Source: a virus
Direction: 5' to 3' (one strand)
Length of the DNA: 37,115 bases
Virus record (IMG/VR): IMGVR_UViG_3300028498_000017
Location: 1-37,115 of that record
Below, piece after piece: positions 24,677 to 31,748 of this stretch (position 1 is the stretch's first letter; every line of letters begins with the position of its first letter). The notes under the pieces were generated by a model that was given only the letters and a program-made list of their open reading frames with translations, did no database searches and had not been told where the DNA came from. A program made the translations under genes and the position numbers.

Positions 24677-24712
24677 AAAAAAAAGACGATAGCAATTAAG
24701 CTGTCGTCTTTT
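24677..24712. terminator. Terminator at end of the early operon
   Basis: On the minus strand AAGACGACAGC and GCTATCGTCTT pair with one mismatch around TTAATT, followed by eight T; the plus strand also ends in a T-run. It lies 80 bp after the stop of the 274-residue gene, at the junction of early and late gene blocks. Confidence 0.75.
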
Positions 24713-24792
24713 ATTTCTTTGGCTCTACTTACAACTGAAGCCAGTATAAGAAATAGTACCCCATTCGGCAGTCATGGGTCAAGCACTATAGC

Positions 24793-25617
24793 TCATTGAG
24801 CTGCTGATAATTCTTTTCGGTAAGTACTAACATAATGATCAGCATCGACAACCATGTCGAATAGATCCTGAAGCATTTGACGTTGGTATGTTAACCAAGC
24901 ATGGCTATAAGTATTAACGTTAATCTTTATGCCTGAGAACTGCAACCGACCTTTCACTGTGTATATATCCCACAGCTCGTACAATTCAAAATGCAGCACC
25001 ATACGTGCCATCAGTCGTGCTAATTCTGGGAGACTATGAGTGCATGCCTGCGGTGCAGCACGCTTATCTTTATTGCATCGCTCAATCATATTGGCTGCCA
25101 GATACTGCACGACCTCATCGAAATGACGTGACCAGTTCCAGTTAGTGTCACTACCCCATAGCAATATACTTGCCAGCGCCTTGGCTGGCTTGTCATCAAT
25201 CATAGCGATAGCAGCACAATGGTCTTCCCAGTTTACTTCTGGCGGTAATCCACCGGAACCAATATTAAACTTAACAGTCTTGGCATGCATGCCTTGCTCA
25301 AGCCAGTCTTGATTTGATAGCTGCAGGTTTGGAGACTGGCCAAAGTTATTAGGCAACTCATCAATCCATGCACAGGTAAACTGACCATGCTTAGACTTTT
25401 CCTTTACTGGCTGCGGCTTATCCGATACTTCTTGCGCTCGGACAACTGGCACGGCGTAACGAAGGAATTTATCAATAGATATAACTCTCTCTCTTGTACG
25501 ATTTGGATTGTTCAGCCATTTAAACCTAAGTTCGTCTTTATCATAATCGACATGCAGCACTTCCATTACCTCGCCTGCTTTGTCGAGCCATTCGGTCTTG
25601 ATTTCGATATCAGTCAC
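24793..25617 (-). CDS. Unknown protein at the late-regulator position
   Basis: This 274-residue protein starts with GTG at 25617, overlapping the previous stop (GTGA). Residues 1-60 form a beta-rich region (EWLDKAGEVMEVLHVDYDKD) with a domain-like break near 85. The C-terminal half is helical and rich in aromatic residues and histidine (LARLMARMVLHFELYELWDI). I do not recognise the family with certainty. It is the last gene of the early transcript and stands before a strong terminator, the tRNA and the packaging genes, which is where a Q-like antiterminator or late activator is usually found. That role is inferred from position only. Confidence 0.6.
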   Translation of the reverse strand: MTDIEIKTEWLDKAGEVMEVLHVDYDKDELRFKWLNNPNRTRERVISIDKFLRYAVPVVRAQEVSDKPQPVKEKSKHGQFTCAWIDELPNNFGQSPNLQLSNQDWLEQGMHAKTVKFNIGSGGLPPEVNWEDHCAAIAMIDDKPAKALASILLWGSDTNWNWSRHFDEVVQYLAANMIERCNKDKRAAPQACTHSLPELARLMARMVLHFELYELWDIYTVKGRLQFSGIKINVNTYSHAWLTYQRQMLQDLFDMVVDADHYVSTYRKELSAAQ

Positions 25618-25763
25618 TTTTTACCACCTTTTTTAGTCTTACGATTATTGCGTGGCTTATGTGGTATGTAACCCTGACCTTTGAACTCTGATGGGTTACA
25701 TATACCATGAGTCTGTTGCTTAAGCATTGCGATGATTCTGTGGCTATCCTTTATCTTACTCAT
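25614..25763 (-). CDS. Small basic protein (49 residues)
   Basis: The ATG at 25763 follows a strong GGAGG. The product (MSKIKDSHRIIAMLKQQTHG at its start) ends in a very basic, probably disordered tail (KPRNNRKTKKGGKK). Its stop overlaps the GTG start of the next gene, so the two are coupled. The basic tail suggests nucleic-acid binding. No family is recognised. Confidence 0.7.
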   Translation of the reverse strand: MSKIKDSHRIIAMLKQQTHGICNPSEFKGQGYIPHKPRNNRKTKKGGKK

Positions 25764-25779
25764 AGATTCCTCCTAAAAA

Positions 25780-25968
25780 TTACCATTCGGGTTCGTTTAA
25801 ACCTTTTACAAAAACAACAAAAGCTGCGAAGCCAAGCATAATTAGAGATATCCCCCACTGCCTAGAACTGAACCCAGCGCCCGCAATAAGCTCTACATAA
25901 GCCATCACTATAGAAGGCATGCCAAATGCAATAAAAATAAGTAGACATGCCTTAGTCGAATTTTTCAA
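25780..25968 (-). CDS. Small two-helix membrane protein
   Basis: The 62-residue product has hydrophobic segments at about 8-28 and 38-56 with a short polar loop (GFSSRQWG). Both ends are polar, so a hairpin in the inner membrane is likely. It is read with the early genes, 4 bp after the zinc-ribbon gene. Function unknown; small early membrane proteins in phages often block superinfection. Confidence 0.6.
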   Translation of the reverse strand: MKNSTKACLLIFIAFGMPSIVMAYVELIAGAGFSSRQWGISLIMLGFAAFVVFVKGLNEPEW

Positions 25969-25972
25969 AGCC

Positions 25973-26176
25973 CTACCTCCCTAGCCATTCTTTTTGTATC
26001 AATTCATATTCCAACATGCCTGATGGTGGATTAAGGTATTCACAATATGAGCATCTAATCATCAAAAAACCATTAGGGTAGTCGCTGCTGGCAGGTCGTG
26101 GCCTTAGTACTAAATCGCTAACTACAAAGTGAATGACCTTATAACAATTACCACATGTAACTTGATGATCACTCAT
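25973..26176 (-). CDS. Small zinc-ribbon protein
   Basis: The 67-residue product has two CxxC pairs (TCGNCYK at 7-13 and RCSYCEYL at about 41-48) that should bind one zinc ion. The pattern recalls the phage Com translational regulators, but the likeness is limited to the zinc site. It lies 17 bp after the DUF1064 nuclease gene. Confidence 0.65.
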   Translation of the reverse strand: MSDHQVTCGNCYKVIHFVVSDLVLRPRPASSDYPNGFLMIRCSYCEYLNPPSGMLEYELIQKEWLGR

Positions 26177-26193
26177 AGCTCACCTTTCATGTA

Positions 26194-26538
26194 TTAAAAA
26201 TCTCGAACGTCCCAGCCACCGCCATTTCTCTTTGTTTGCTTCATTATTGCGATGAACTTGAAAGGGAACTTATCAGCAGCAACTTTAATCTTTACTAAAG
26301 CATCATCAGTCCAATGACCTTTAACTTCGTGTATTTCTAACTGCCCGTTTGAGCGCATCACCAAAAAGTCTGGCTTGTAGAATGTGTTATCCGCTAGACG
26401 TAGATTAATGTTGTCAAAAGAGTAGTAAGAGATTTCACCTTCGCGGCGCTGCATTTCTAAATACTGGGCGTACGCTTTTTCAGTGTTGTTCATCTTCCCT
26501 GACTTCATACGGCCTAGCGCTTGTACGTTCTTATTCAT
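26194..26538 (-). CDS. DUF1064 family nuclease-like protein
   Basis: The ATG at 26538 (MNKNVQALGRMKSGKMN) overlaps the previous stop (TGATG). The 114-residue product contains FYKPDFLV and LEIHEVKGHW, an Asp plus Glu-x-Lys arrangement of the PD-(D/E)xK nuclease fold, followed by KIKVAADKFPFKFIAI. DUF1064 proteins occur in phage replication and recombination clusters and are thought to be small endonucleases or resolvases. The DNA substrate is unknown. Confidence 0.82.
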   Translation of the reverse strand: MNKNVQALGRMKSGKMNNTEKAYAQYLEMQRREGEISYYSFDNINLRLADNTFYKPDFLVMRSNGQLEIHEVKGHWTDDALVKIKVAADKFPFKFIAIMKQTKRNGGGWDVRDF

Positions 26539-26735
26539 CACTTACCATCCTTTAAATTAATATCACCATATTCATGATCTCTAGCCTGACCGCTCTCTGA
26601 CCACTTGGCGTAGTCATCATAGAAAGGGTTGCCTTCAACTACTCTCACTCGACCAGACCAGTCTTGATAAGAATAAACCTTTGTATCAAATGACTTTTGC
26701 AGTCCTAAGACGTTGAGGCCCTTTGTGGTTTTCAT
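26538..26735 (-). CDS. Small hypothetical early protein
   Basis: The ATG at 26735 (MKTTKGLNVLGLQKSFDTKV) with AGGTGA upstream is chosen over a GTG two codons earlier. The 65-residue product is polar, with no membrane segment. Its stop overlaps the nuclease start, so it is coupled to it. No family recognised. Confidence 0.6.
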   Translation of the reverse strand: MKTTKGLNVLGLQKSFDTKVYSYQDWSGRVRVVEGNPFYDDYAKWSESGQARDHEYGDINLKDGK

Positions 26736-26757
26736 GCTCACATCACCTTCAAATGGT

Positions 26758-27030
26758 TTACCGCAAAATAGTCATAACGCAGTTTTCAAAAGGTGACTCC
26801 GTGCCTACAGTGTTTGCAGCGCCAAAGACTTTCATAGCTACATGCAACTGCATTACATGCATACCATCAGCGTCTACCTTCGTAGCGCTATAATCGACCA
26901 ACATTTTGCAGGTATCTCTAACCTCTGCATTATGATCATCTAGTATTTTTTGACCGCGTTTGGTTAGATTGAACTTAACCCTTTGATTCGTATTTACAGG
27001 ACCTTGAGCGTACCCGTCGAAATAACTCAT
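26758..27030 (-). CDS. Small early protein, possible winged-helix
   Basis: The 90-residue product contains RVKFNLTKRGQKILDDHNAE (17-36), a pattern that resembles the recognition part of winged-helix proteins, and a beta-like second half. Its start overlaps the stop of the replication gene by four bases (ATGA). A role in replication or regulation is possible; I cannot name the family. Confidence 0.6.
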   Translation of the reverse strand: MSYFDGYAQGPVNTNQRVKFNLTKRGQKILDDHNAEVRDTCKMLVDYSATKVDADGMHVMQLHVAMKVFGAANTVGTESPFENCVMTILR

Positions 27031-28394
27031 ACAGCCTCCTTCATTTCTCTTGATAAACGATCGTATGCTGCTACTCGAGCTTCACCAGACTGAACATATC
27101 TATCTACATACGCCTCAGTCTCCGCAGTTGTCATGCCTGGTAAATGTGACCGCTTGCAGCCATTCAAGAACAGTGGCGCATATTCATCAGTAGGCTGTCC
27201 TGCGCTGTGGCTTGGATGGTAGACAGGCGGTAAGTCGCTATCAAAGTTTGAATCGCCTTTGTTACCCGTAGTTCCCCAATCTTCATTATCAGTAGAGAAG
27301 CGGCCCTTTGCTTTTTCCTGACGTGCTTGATCGGCTTTTTGGTTGTCTGCTTCACGCATCATCCATTTGATTAGTTTTACTTTGCGATAAGATTCTGTGG
27401 CCAGTGGATTGCCTTTGAGCGCTTGCTCAGCGTAATGAGCTTTGAATGCTGAGATTTCAAACTGATACTGATCATCGGTCAGCTGTATCATCTTGCCTGC
27501 TTTGAATAACTCACTGCGCATCTGGTCAATGGTTGGTGCTTCCCAACTCTCAATATCATCAGCACGTTGGTCACGTATCTGGTCAGCTTTGGTTGCTGGC
27601 TGGTTAGCTGATGGTTGATTATTGTCAGTAGAGTTATCCACAGAACCATGGTTAAACTTATCCACAATCACCTCGCCTGTGTTTGTGTGTGCGTCTCTCT
27701 CACTAACTGGTTGTTGGTTACTGGTTACTGGTTCATGGTTACTAGTTATAGCAGCGTTTTTTGCGTTACTAGCGTTACAGTCATCGTTACTAGGCGTTAC
27801 CGTTTGCGTTACATCGCTTGTAACGTTACTAGCGTGACACTGCTTAATAGCGTCAATATGCTTGGCGTGTAATTCTCTTAGATCAGCAGTACCAATGTCC
27901 TTGTTAACAGATACGCCTATATCAGTAAGGTCATTAATCATATTGCGCTTGTCTTGACGAGACTTACGCACACGTTCTGCGGGTGTCATAGGTGCATCAT
28001 TATCGTTACACGTAACGTTACACGTAACGTTACATGATGCGTTACTTGGCGTTACACCTTGCGTTACATCATTCGTTACAGCGTTACGCTTGCCGTTACT
28101 ATCAGCGTTACCGTTTTTGAATTTGTAATTCTTAATCTCTTTATCGATACGATGATGGTGATGACGCTTACCACGTTTGACAAAGTATTCATCAAGTATG
28201 TATTCGAGCATCTTGAGATATTCAGGCGTAGTACATAGCAGACGACGAGCCAGCTTATCTATATCTGACGAATCGATGGCTTGTTCGTTGTGATAGTACA
28301 TGTCTATCAAGTCGCGATAGATAGCACGCTCAGGTAACGATAGGTGGCGTGTTGAGTTGTTAAAATCAGCAATGTTGAAGTTATAGAAATGCAT
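27027..28394 (-). CDS. Replication protein, DUF1376 N-terminal domain (O-like)
   Basis: The 455-residue product opens with a DUF1376/YdaU domain (HFYNFNIADFNNSTRHLSLP, 1-90), a winged-helix-like domain found in phage replication initiators. A long low-complexity linker (about 95-260) repeats Asn-Val-Thr because the DNA underneath is an iteron array. The C-terminal part (about 285-360, TIDQMRSELFKAGKMIQLTD) resembles DnaT-like domains that recruit the host helicase loader. An origin inside the initiator gene is the lambda O arrangement. Its start overlaps the stop of the regulator gene (TAATG). Confidence 0.85.
   Translation of the reverse strand: MHFYNFNIADFNNSTRHLSLPERAIYRDLIDMYYHNEQAIDSSDIDKLARRLLCTTPEYLKMLEYILDEYFVKRGKRHHHHRIDKEIKNYKFKNGNADSNGKRNAVTNDVTQGVTPSNASCNVTCNVTCNDNDAPMTPAERVRKSRQDKRNMINDLTDIGVSVNKDIGTADLRELHAKHIDAIKQCHASNVTSDVTQTVTPSNDDCNASNAKNAAITSNHEPVTSNQQPVSERDAHTNTGEVIVDKFNHGSVDNSTDNNQPSANQPATKADQIRDQRADDIESWEAPTIDQMRSELFKAGKMIQLTDDQYQFEISAFKAHYAEQALKGNPLATESYRKVKLIKWMMREADNQKADQARQEKAKGRFSTDNEDWGTTGNKGDSNFDSDLPPVYHPSHSAGQPTDEYAPLFLNGCKRSHLPGMTTAETEAYVDRYVQSGEARVAAYDRLSREMKEAV
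27764..27829 (+). repeat. Iteron cluster A (CGTTAC), candidate origin part
   Basis: CGTTAC starts at 27764, 27773, 27785, 27795, 27807 and 27824, with GTAACG at 27820. The cluster lies within the replication gene linker and repeats the pattern of cluster B about 175 bp away. Spacings are 9-12 bp except the last. Confidence 0.6.
28004..28111 (+). repeat. Iteron cluster B (CGTTAC, 12-bp period), candidate origin
   Basis: Ten CGTTAC copies start at 28004, 28016, 28028, 28040, 28050, 28062, 28074, 28082, 28094 and 28106; seven of the nine steps are exactly 12 bp. GTAACG at 28012 and 28024 makes the first part an inverted array. Such spaced repeats inside an initiator gene are how lambdoid origins are built. 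Initiator binding is inferred. Confidence 0.68.
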
Positions 28395-29116
28395 TAAGCC
28401 ACCTCATGAACGATGGCAAATATATGGGCAAGACGTGCTAGGCCCTTTGGCGTGAATAGCGGCTGTGTTGTAGCGCGTGTTTCGTAAACAGTGACACCAT
28501 TGCGATTAACTGGCACGGTGTAAGTTACTGGACGTTGTGACATGAACCCTTGTTGTAGGCGATTGCTGCACATCTGTAGCTTGTCTTTGTTGTCACGATA
28601 CATCCAGTTATGAGCAATACACCATGCATTGAACTTCTGTGGTTGAACGCCTAGTGTCTTAGCTGTATCACGCGCATTAAGACTACCTGTAGCGCTATCA
28701 ATAACATCCAATGCAGCCGCTTTAGGTTCGACCAAAGCCAAGCGCTCATTCTGCTTATCGATTAAATCAGCTTGATCAGCAGCTAAACGTAGTGCCTGTG
28801 ATAGCGTTTGTGGAATTACCGGCGCACTTGCTTGCGCTTCTAGTTCTTGCCAGCGGTCAATGACAGCAGCTGTAAATTCAGGCGATAAACGAGCAACAAT
28901 AACCAAGCTGTCACGCTGGTCTGATAAGAAGTGAGTATATTGCTGACCGTTCTGCTCGTGCATGTATTGGTGGGGTGTCGTATTTTTTACGATACCCTTT
29001 TCAATCAACGAGCGAACTAGCTTTAATACATTGTCATGAGGCTTGGCACATAGATCTGCCATTTCGCGGCTAGACATGCGCTTATCGTTATTTACTTGCA
29101 TCAATTGAATATTCAT
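28394..29116 (-). CDS. Rha-type regulatory protein with KilAC domain
   Basis: The 240-residue product starts with a pRha/Rha-like domain (SSREMADLCAKPHDNVLKLV, 16-35; FLSDQRDSLVIVARLSPEFT). After a linker a KilA-C/ANT-like domain follows (about 130-235: DVIDSATGSLNARDTAKTLG, WMYRDNKDKLQ, TPKGLARLAHIF). Such proteins act as phage antirepressors or regulators, with DNA binding through the C-terminal domain. It stands between the CII-like block and the replication gene, with a TAATG overlap to the latter. Confidence 0.87.
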   Translation of the reverse strand: MNIQLMQVNNDKRMSSREMADLCAKPHDNVLKLVRSLIEKGIVKNTTPHQYMHEQNGQQYTHFLSDQRDSLVIVARLSPEFTAAVIDRWQELEAQASAPVIPQTLSQALRLAADQADLIDKQNERLALVEPKAAALDVIDSATGSLNARDTAKTLGVQPQKFNAWCIAHNWMYRDNKDKLQMCSNRLQQGFMSQRPVTYTVPVNRNGVTVYETRATTQPLFTPKGLARLAHIFAIVHEVA

Positions 29117-29157
29117 TGTAGTATTCCTTTATCGAGTTTTAAATATTAAAGAAACGC

Positions 29158-29346
29158 CTAAACCCCATCAGCTCCAACTGATGGGGTTTTTGTTTGGGCG
29201 ACTGCTTTGTGTTTAAGCTCCCACCCTTGTTTGTGCTGGCAAGCACGTTCGATACGTTCAAACTCACGTTTGATGTCTGCATCATTACCTGTCACAACTA
29301 AAGCCGTTCTTAGCTGATTAGCTTTACACTGATCAATCTTATGCAT
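29158..29346 (-). CDS. Small hypothetical protein after CII-like gene
   Basis: The ATG at 29346 (MHKIDQCKANQLRTALVVTG) is chosen; it has GAGGG upstream and overlaps the CII-like stop. The 62-residue product is mostly charged helix. The last codons lie inside a stable hairpin (29161-29191), so the gene end and a terminator-like structure are shared. No family recognised. Confidence 0.6.
   Translation of the reverse strand: MHKIDQCKANQLRTALVVTGNDADIKREFERIERACQHKQGWELKHKAVAQTKTPSVGADGV
29161..29191. terminator. Hairpin at the tR1-like position
   Basis: AACCCCATCAG and CTGATGGGGTT form a perfect eleven-pair stem with a six-base loop. The T-run is good on the plus strand but only TTT on the minus strand, in which the operon runs. 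It stands between the Cro/CII block and the replication genes, where lambda has tR1, so partial termination relieved by an antiterminator is possible. Confidence 0.5.
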
Positions 29347-29788
29347 GATTGCCCTCACAATGATTCGTGATTTGGACGCTAAGTGTGCGTAGCATCTTCA
29401 TCGTGTCTTGAATTTTGGTTTGTAGCGCATCGCGTTCATTGCAATCAATGCGACCGTCTTCTAATGCCTTATGCATCTCAGACATAACATCACCCTGGCA
29501 TGCAGATGTAGATAGCGCTGTCATAAGTATGCTTGCCTGCGTTGCCTCACCTTCAACCGTACAGAACACACCGCCAAGGCGATGGGCCATAGCTTGAATG
29601 ATGCTAGTGTCGCCTGTGTATTCCATGATGGTTAACGCTTCATCTAAGCGTAAATGATGCGTAGGCGTGGTTGGATTGACCTTGTTGTTGAGTACAGTGC
29701 TCGACATACCCATGCGTGCTGCCAATGCGATAGAGCCACCGTGTGATGCGTTATGTACTGTTTTGTGTGCTGCGTCGATTACGTCCAT
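29339..29788 (-). CDS. CII-like regulatory protein (CP76 family)
   Basis: The 149-residue product has the pattern of phage regulatory protein CII of the CP76 family: a helix-turn-helix region near the start (GGSIALAARMGMSSTVLNNK, 18-37; HHLRLDEALTIMEYTGDTSI) followed by a helical domain. It would activate early lysogeny genes. It stands directly after the Cro-like gene, as cII does in lambdoid phages, and overlaps the next small gene by 8 bp. Confidence 0.82.
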   Translation of the reverse strand: MDVIDAAHKTVHNASHGGSIALAARMGMSSTVLNNKVNPTTPTHHLRLDEALTIMEYTGDTSIIQAMAHRLGGVFCTVEGEATQASILMTALSTSACQGDVMSEMHKALEDGRIDCNERDALQTKIQDTMKMLRTLSVQITNHCEGNHA

Positions 29789-29842
29789 CGTGTCCTACCT
29801 ATTTATAAAAACGTGTTATTGATTAAGGGTTGGTTGTAGTAT

Positions 29843-30064
29843 TTAATCAGTGGCTTCAGGCGATGCTAGCGCGGGGCAAAGATCGACGGCCTTGAACTCA
29901 CCATTAGTTACTCGCTCTGCCTTTAGTGCCAAAACAGCTGACATATTAGATTTGCCTCGAACCCATTTCCATACACCAGGCTGGCTACAGCCCAAGGCTT
30001 TAGCTGTTTTATGCTGGTTTCCGAAATAGCTGACGAGAGCCTTATAAGGATTGTTGGGATTCAT
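29843..30064 (-). CDS. cro: Cro-like repressor (YdaS/Cro family)
   Basis: The 73-residue product contains the helix-turn-helix NQHKTAKALGCSQPGVWKWV (16-35), typical of small Cro/YdaS proteins. It is divergent from the cI gene and is the first gene of the main early leftward operon. It should bind the operators between the two genes and favour the lytic path. Its promoter contains one of the operators (30100-30113). Confidence 0.88.
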   Translation of the reverse strand: MNPNNPYKALVSYFGNQHKTAKALGCSQPGVWKWVRGKSNMSAVLALKAERVTNGEFKAVDLCPALASPEATD

Positions 30065-30094
30065 TTTTATTACCCTAGGTATAATTACCCTTTA

Positions 30095-30123
30095 ATAATA
30101 TAACTTTAGTTATTATAAATCAA
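30095..30123 (-). promoter_or_regulatory. cro / early lytic promoter with embedded operator
   Basis: On the minus strand TTGATT (30123-30118), a 17-base spacer and TATTAT (30100-30095) form a sigma-70 promoter. The operator ATAAC-N4-GTTAT (30100-30113) fills most of the spacer and touches the -10 box, so a bound repressor would block RNA polymerase. Confidence 0.75.
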
Positions 30124-30136
30124 TAACTTTAAGCAT

Positions 30137-30165
30137 TTTACATTGATAACCTAGGTTATTAAAAT
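30137..30165 (+). promoter_or_regulatory. cI promoter with embedded operator
   Basis: TTTACA (30137-30142), a 17-base spacer and TAAAAT (30160-30165) form a promoter 25 bp before the cI start. The perfect palindrome ATAACCTAGGTTAT (30146-30159) occupies the spacer. Another half-matched site, ATAAC-N5-GTTAT, covers 30173-30187 around the ribosome site, so autoregulation or Cro repression is likely. Confidence 0.75.
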
Positions 30166-30189
30166 AACTGTAATAACTGGAGGTTATTA

Positions 30190-30915
30190 ATGAGCACATT
30201 AGCAGAGAGGGTTAAGCTGGCTAGAGACAGGTTGAATCTATCTCAACAAGATGTGGCAGATGCCACTGGTATGTCTCAGCCAAGTTATTACAAGATAGAA
30301 AAAGGGCTTACAAAGCGGACTACATATATCAATGAGCTCGCTAAAGTTCTAGAAACTAACGTCGATTGGTTGATGTACGGAGAAGGCGATAACACGCCAA
30401 AGCCAAGCCGTGACGATCTAATGCAGAAGATAAAAGATATAGAGGGTCGCAGTGGAGGTGAAAACCATCCAGTACCAGACGGCACTACAAGTGCAAGAAT
30501 GTCTAGTGGCTCAGGCATGGTTCCTATATTGAGCTGGGTCGCCGCGGGTAGTTGGTCTAATGTAGATCCTGTGACATTTGAAGATGCTATTGGTGAAGCG
30601 CCAAAGCCCCCTAACCTGTCTAAACTTGGTTTTGCATTGCGTGTACAAGGGCAAAGCATGCTGCCAGAGTTTAAGCCTGGTGAGGTTATTTATGTCGAAC
30701 CACAAACAGGATTTCTTGCACTCAAAGATAGCGATCTTGTCATCGTACAATGCAATGATGATAAAGAAGCGACGTTTAAGCAGCTAGTACTAGGCGAAAC
30801 GTCAGATGATATGTACCTGAGACCGCTTAATCCCAACTGGCCTGAGCAAAGAATGGTACCGATGGGTGAATGTAATTTGGTAGGTAAAGTCGTGGGCAAA
30901 TATGTCGAATACTAA
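30190..30915 (+). CDS. cI: CI-type repressor, S24 self-cleaving
   Basis: The 241-residue product has an N-terminal helix-turn-helix (LSQQDVADATGMSQPSYYKI, 17-36) and a C-terminal S24/LexA-like peptidase. The cleavage site is Ala119-Gly120 (VAAGSW), with Ser156 (GQSM) and Lys197 (ATFKQL) as catalytic pair. It should keep the lysogen silent by binding ATAAC-N4-GTTAT sites and be inactivated through RecA during the SOS response. GGAGG lies 7 bases before the start. Confidence 0.95.
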   Translation: MSTLAERVKLARDRLNLSQQDVADATGMSQPSYYKIEKGLTKRTTYINELAKVLETNVDWLMYGEGDNTPKPSRDDLMQKIKDIEGRSGGENHPVPDGTTSARMSSGSGMVPILSWVAAGSWSNVDPVTFEDAIGEAPKPPNLSKLGFALRVQGQSMLPEFKPGEVIYVEPQTGFLALKDSDLVIVQCNDDKEATFKQLVLGETSDDMYLRPLNPNWPEQRMVPMGECNLVGKVVGKYVEY

Positions 30916-30933
30916 TAACAAGGGGCTGATGTG

Positions 30934-31143
30934 ATGGATAATCGTAAATTACCGATAAACCAGTTAATAGCTAAAATTAATGAAGCGGCAGACAATGACG
31001 AAGCGCTAAACTTAACTGTTGATGAAGTGAAATTAGCAGCTAAAGAATTTGGTGGTCTTGTCATGATTCCTGTCTATGATATGGACAACTTCCCAATTAA
31101 ACGCCGCAATCGTGACAAAAATACGGATGTAAATGCAGAATAA
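30934..31143 (+). CDS. Small hypothetical protein downstream of cI
   Basis: The ATG at 30934 (MDNRKLPINQLIAKINEAAD) has AAGGGG 8 bases upstream; a GTG one codon earlier is also possible. The 69-residue product is acidic in the middle and basic near the end (NFPIKRRNRDKN). It follows cI by 18 bp and is probably made in the lysogen. No family recognised. Confidence 0.65.
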   Translation: MDNRKLPINQLIAKINEAADNDEALNLTVDEVKLAAKEFGGLVMIPVYDMDNFPIKRRNRDKNTDVNAE

Positions 31144-31175
31144 TCAAGGATTTTATAGATAAAGGGATTTTACAA

Positions 31176-31673
31176 ATGACAGACTGGCACTTTGGCTATG
31201 AGTTCAATACTCCAATTGTAGGGGAGTCTAACTATCAAGATGCTCTCAGAAAGAGCTTTAACGAACCTAATGCTTTCAAAAAAGGCGAGTCTGCTTTTAT
31301 TGATGTGGATTTAACATACGAACCAAACAACCCTTATGACAAGAATGCAGTAGCTGTCGTTTCTACCTATGGAACGCTGGGCTATTTATCCAAGCAAGAT
31401 GCTATTCGCTATCGACATCTATGTGAAGGCGAGAGAGATACCCTATCTGTAAGATGCAAGATATACGGCGGCAGCAAAGGCTTGTATGGTGCATGGGTTG
31501 ATTTAAATCTAGAAGATTTGGCTGAATCATCACAAAGCTTGAGAAAGTATAAAGATACAACAAGCCAGCCTTCCCCGCCTTCGCTACCAGAAACACCCAA
31601 AAATAAAATATCGATGACAACGATTATCGTAGGCGTACTAATATTGTTTTTCGTTTTCTCGATAGTCTTTTAA
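31176..31673 (+). CDS. HIRAN-domain protein with C-terminal membrane anchor
   Basis: Residues 1-115 of the 165-residue product match a HIRAN domain (VDLTYEPNNPYDKNAVAVVS at 47-66; LGYLSKQDAIRYRHLCEG), a fold that binds DNA ends or single-stranded DNA in helicase-like proteins. A proline/serine linker (116-140) leads to a C-terminal membrane helix (about 146-165) with no tail after it, so it should be tail-anchored with HIRAN in the cytoplasm. It is expressed with cI. A role in exclusion at the membrane is speculative. Confidence 0.82.
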   Translation: MTDWHFGYEFNTPIVGESNYQDALRKSFNEPNAFKKGESAFIDVDLTYEPNNPYDKNAVAVVSTYGTLGYLSKQDAIRYRHLCEGERDTLSVRCKIYGGSKGLYGAWVDLNLEDLAESSQSLRKYKDTTSQPSPPSLPETPKNKISMTTIIVGVLILFFVFSIVF

Positions 31674-31748
31674 GGCTAAGAATTGGCTAATAATAAATAG
31701 GCGTCAGCGTCAGCACGCTTGAGACTGGCGATAGCATGAGGTGAAACA

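Noticed and set aside
27764-28111. CRISPR-like array
   Set aside because: The repeats are 6 bp long at about 12-bp spacing within a coding frame. CRISPR repeats are 21-48 bp with unique spacers, and no cas1 is present; iterons are the better reading.
30288-30899. Minus-strand frames inside cI
   Set aside because: They overlap a repressor with all catalytic residues and show no ribosome site or family likeness.
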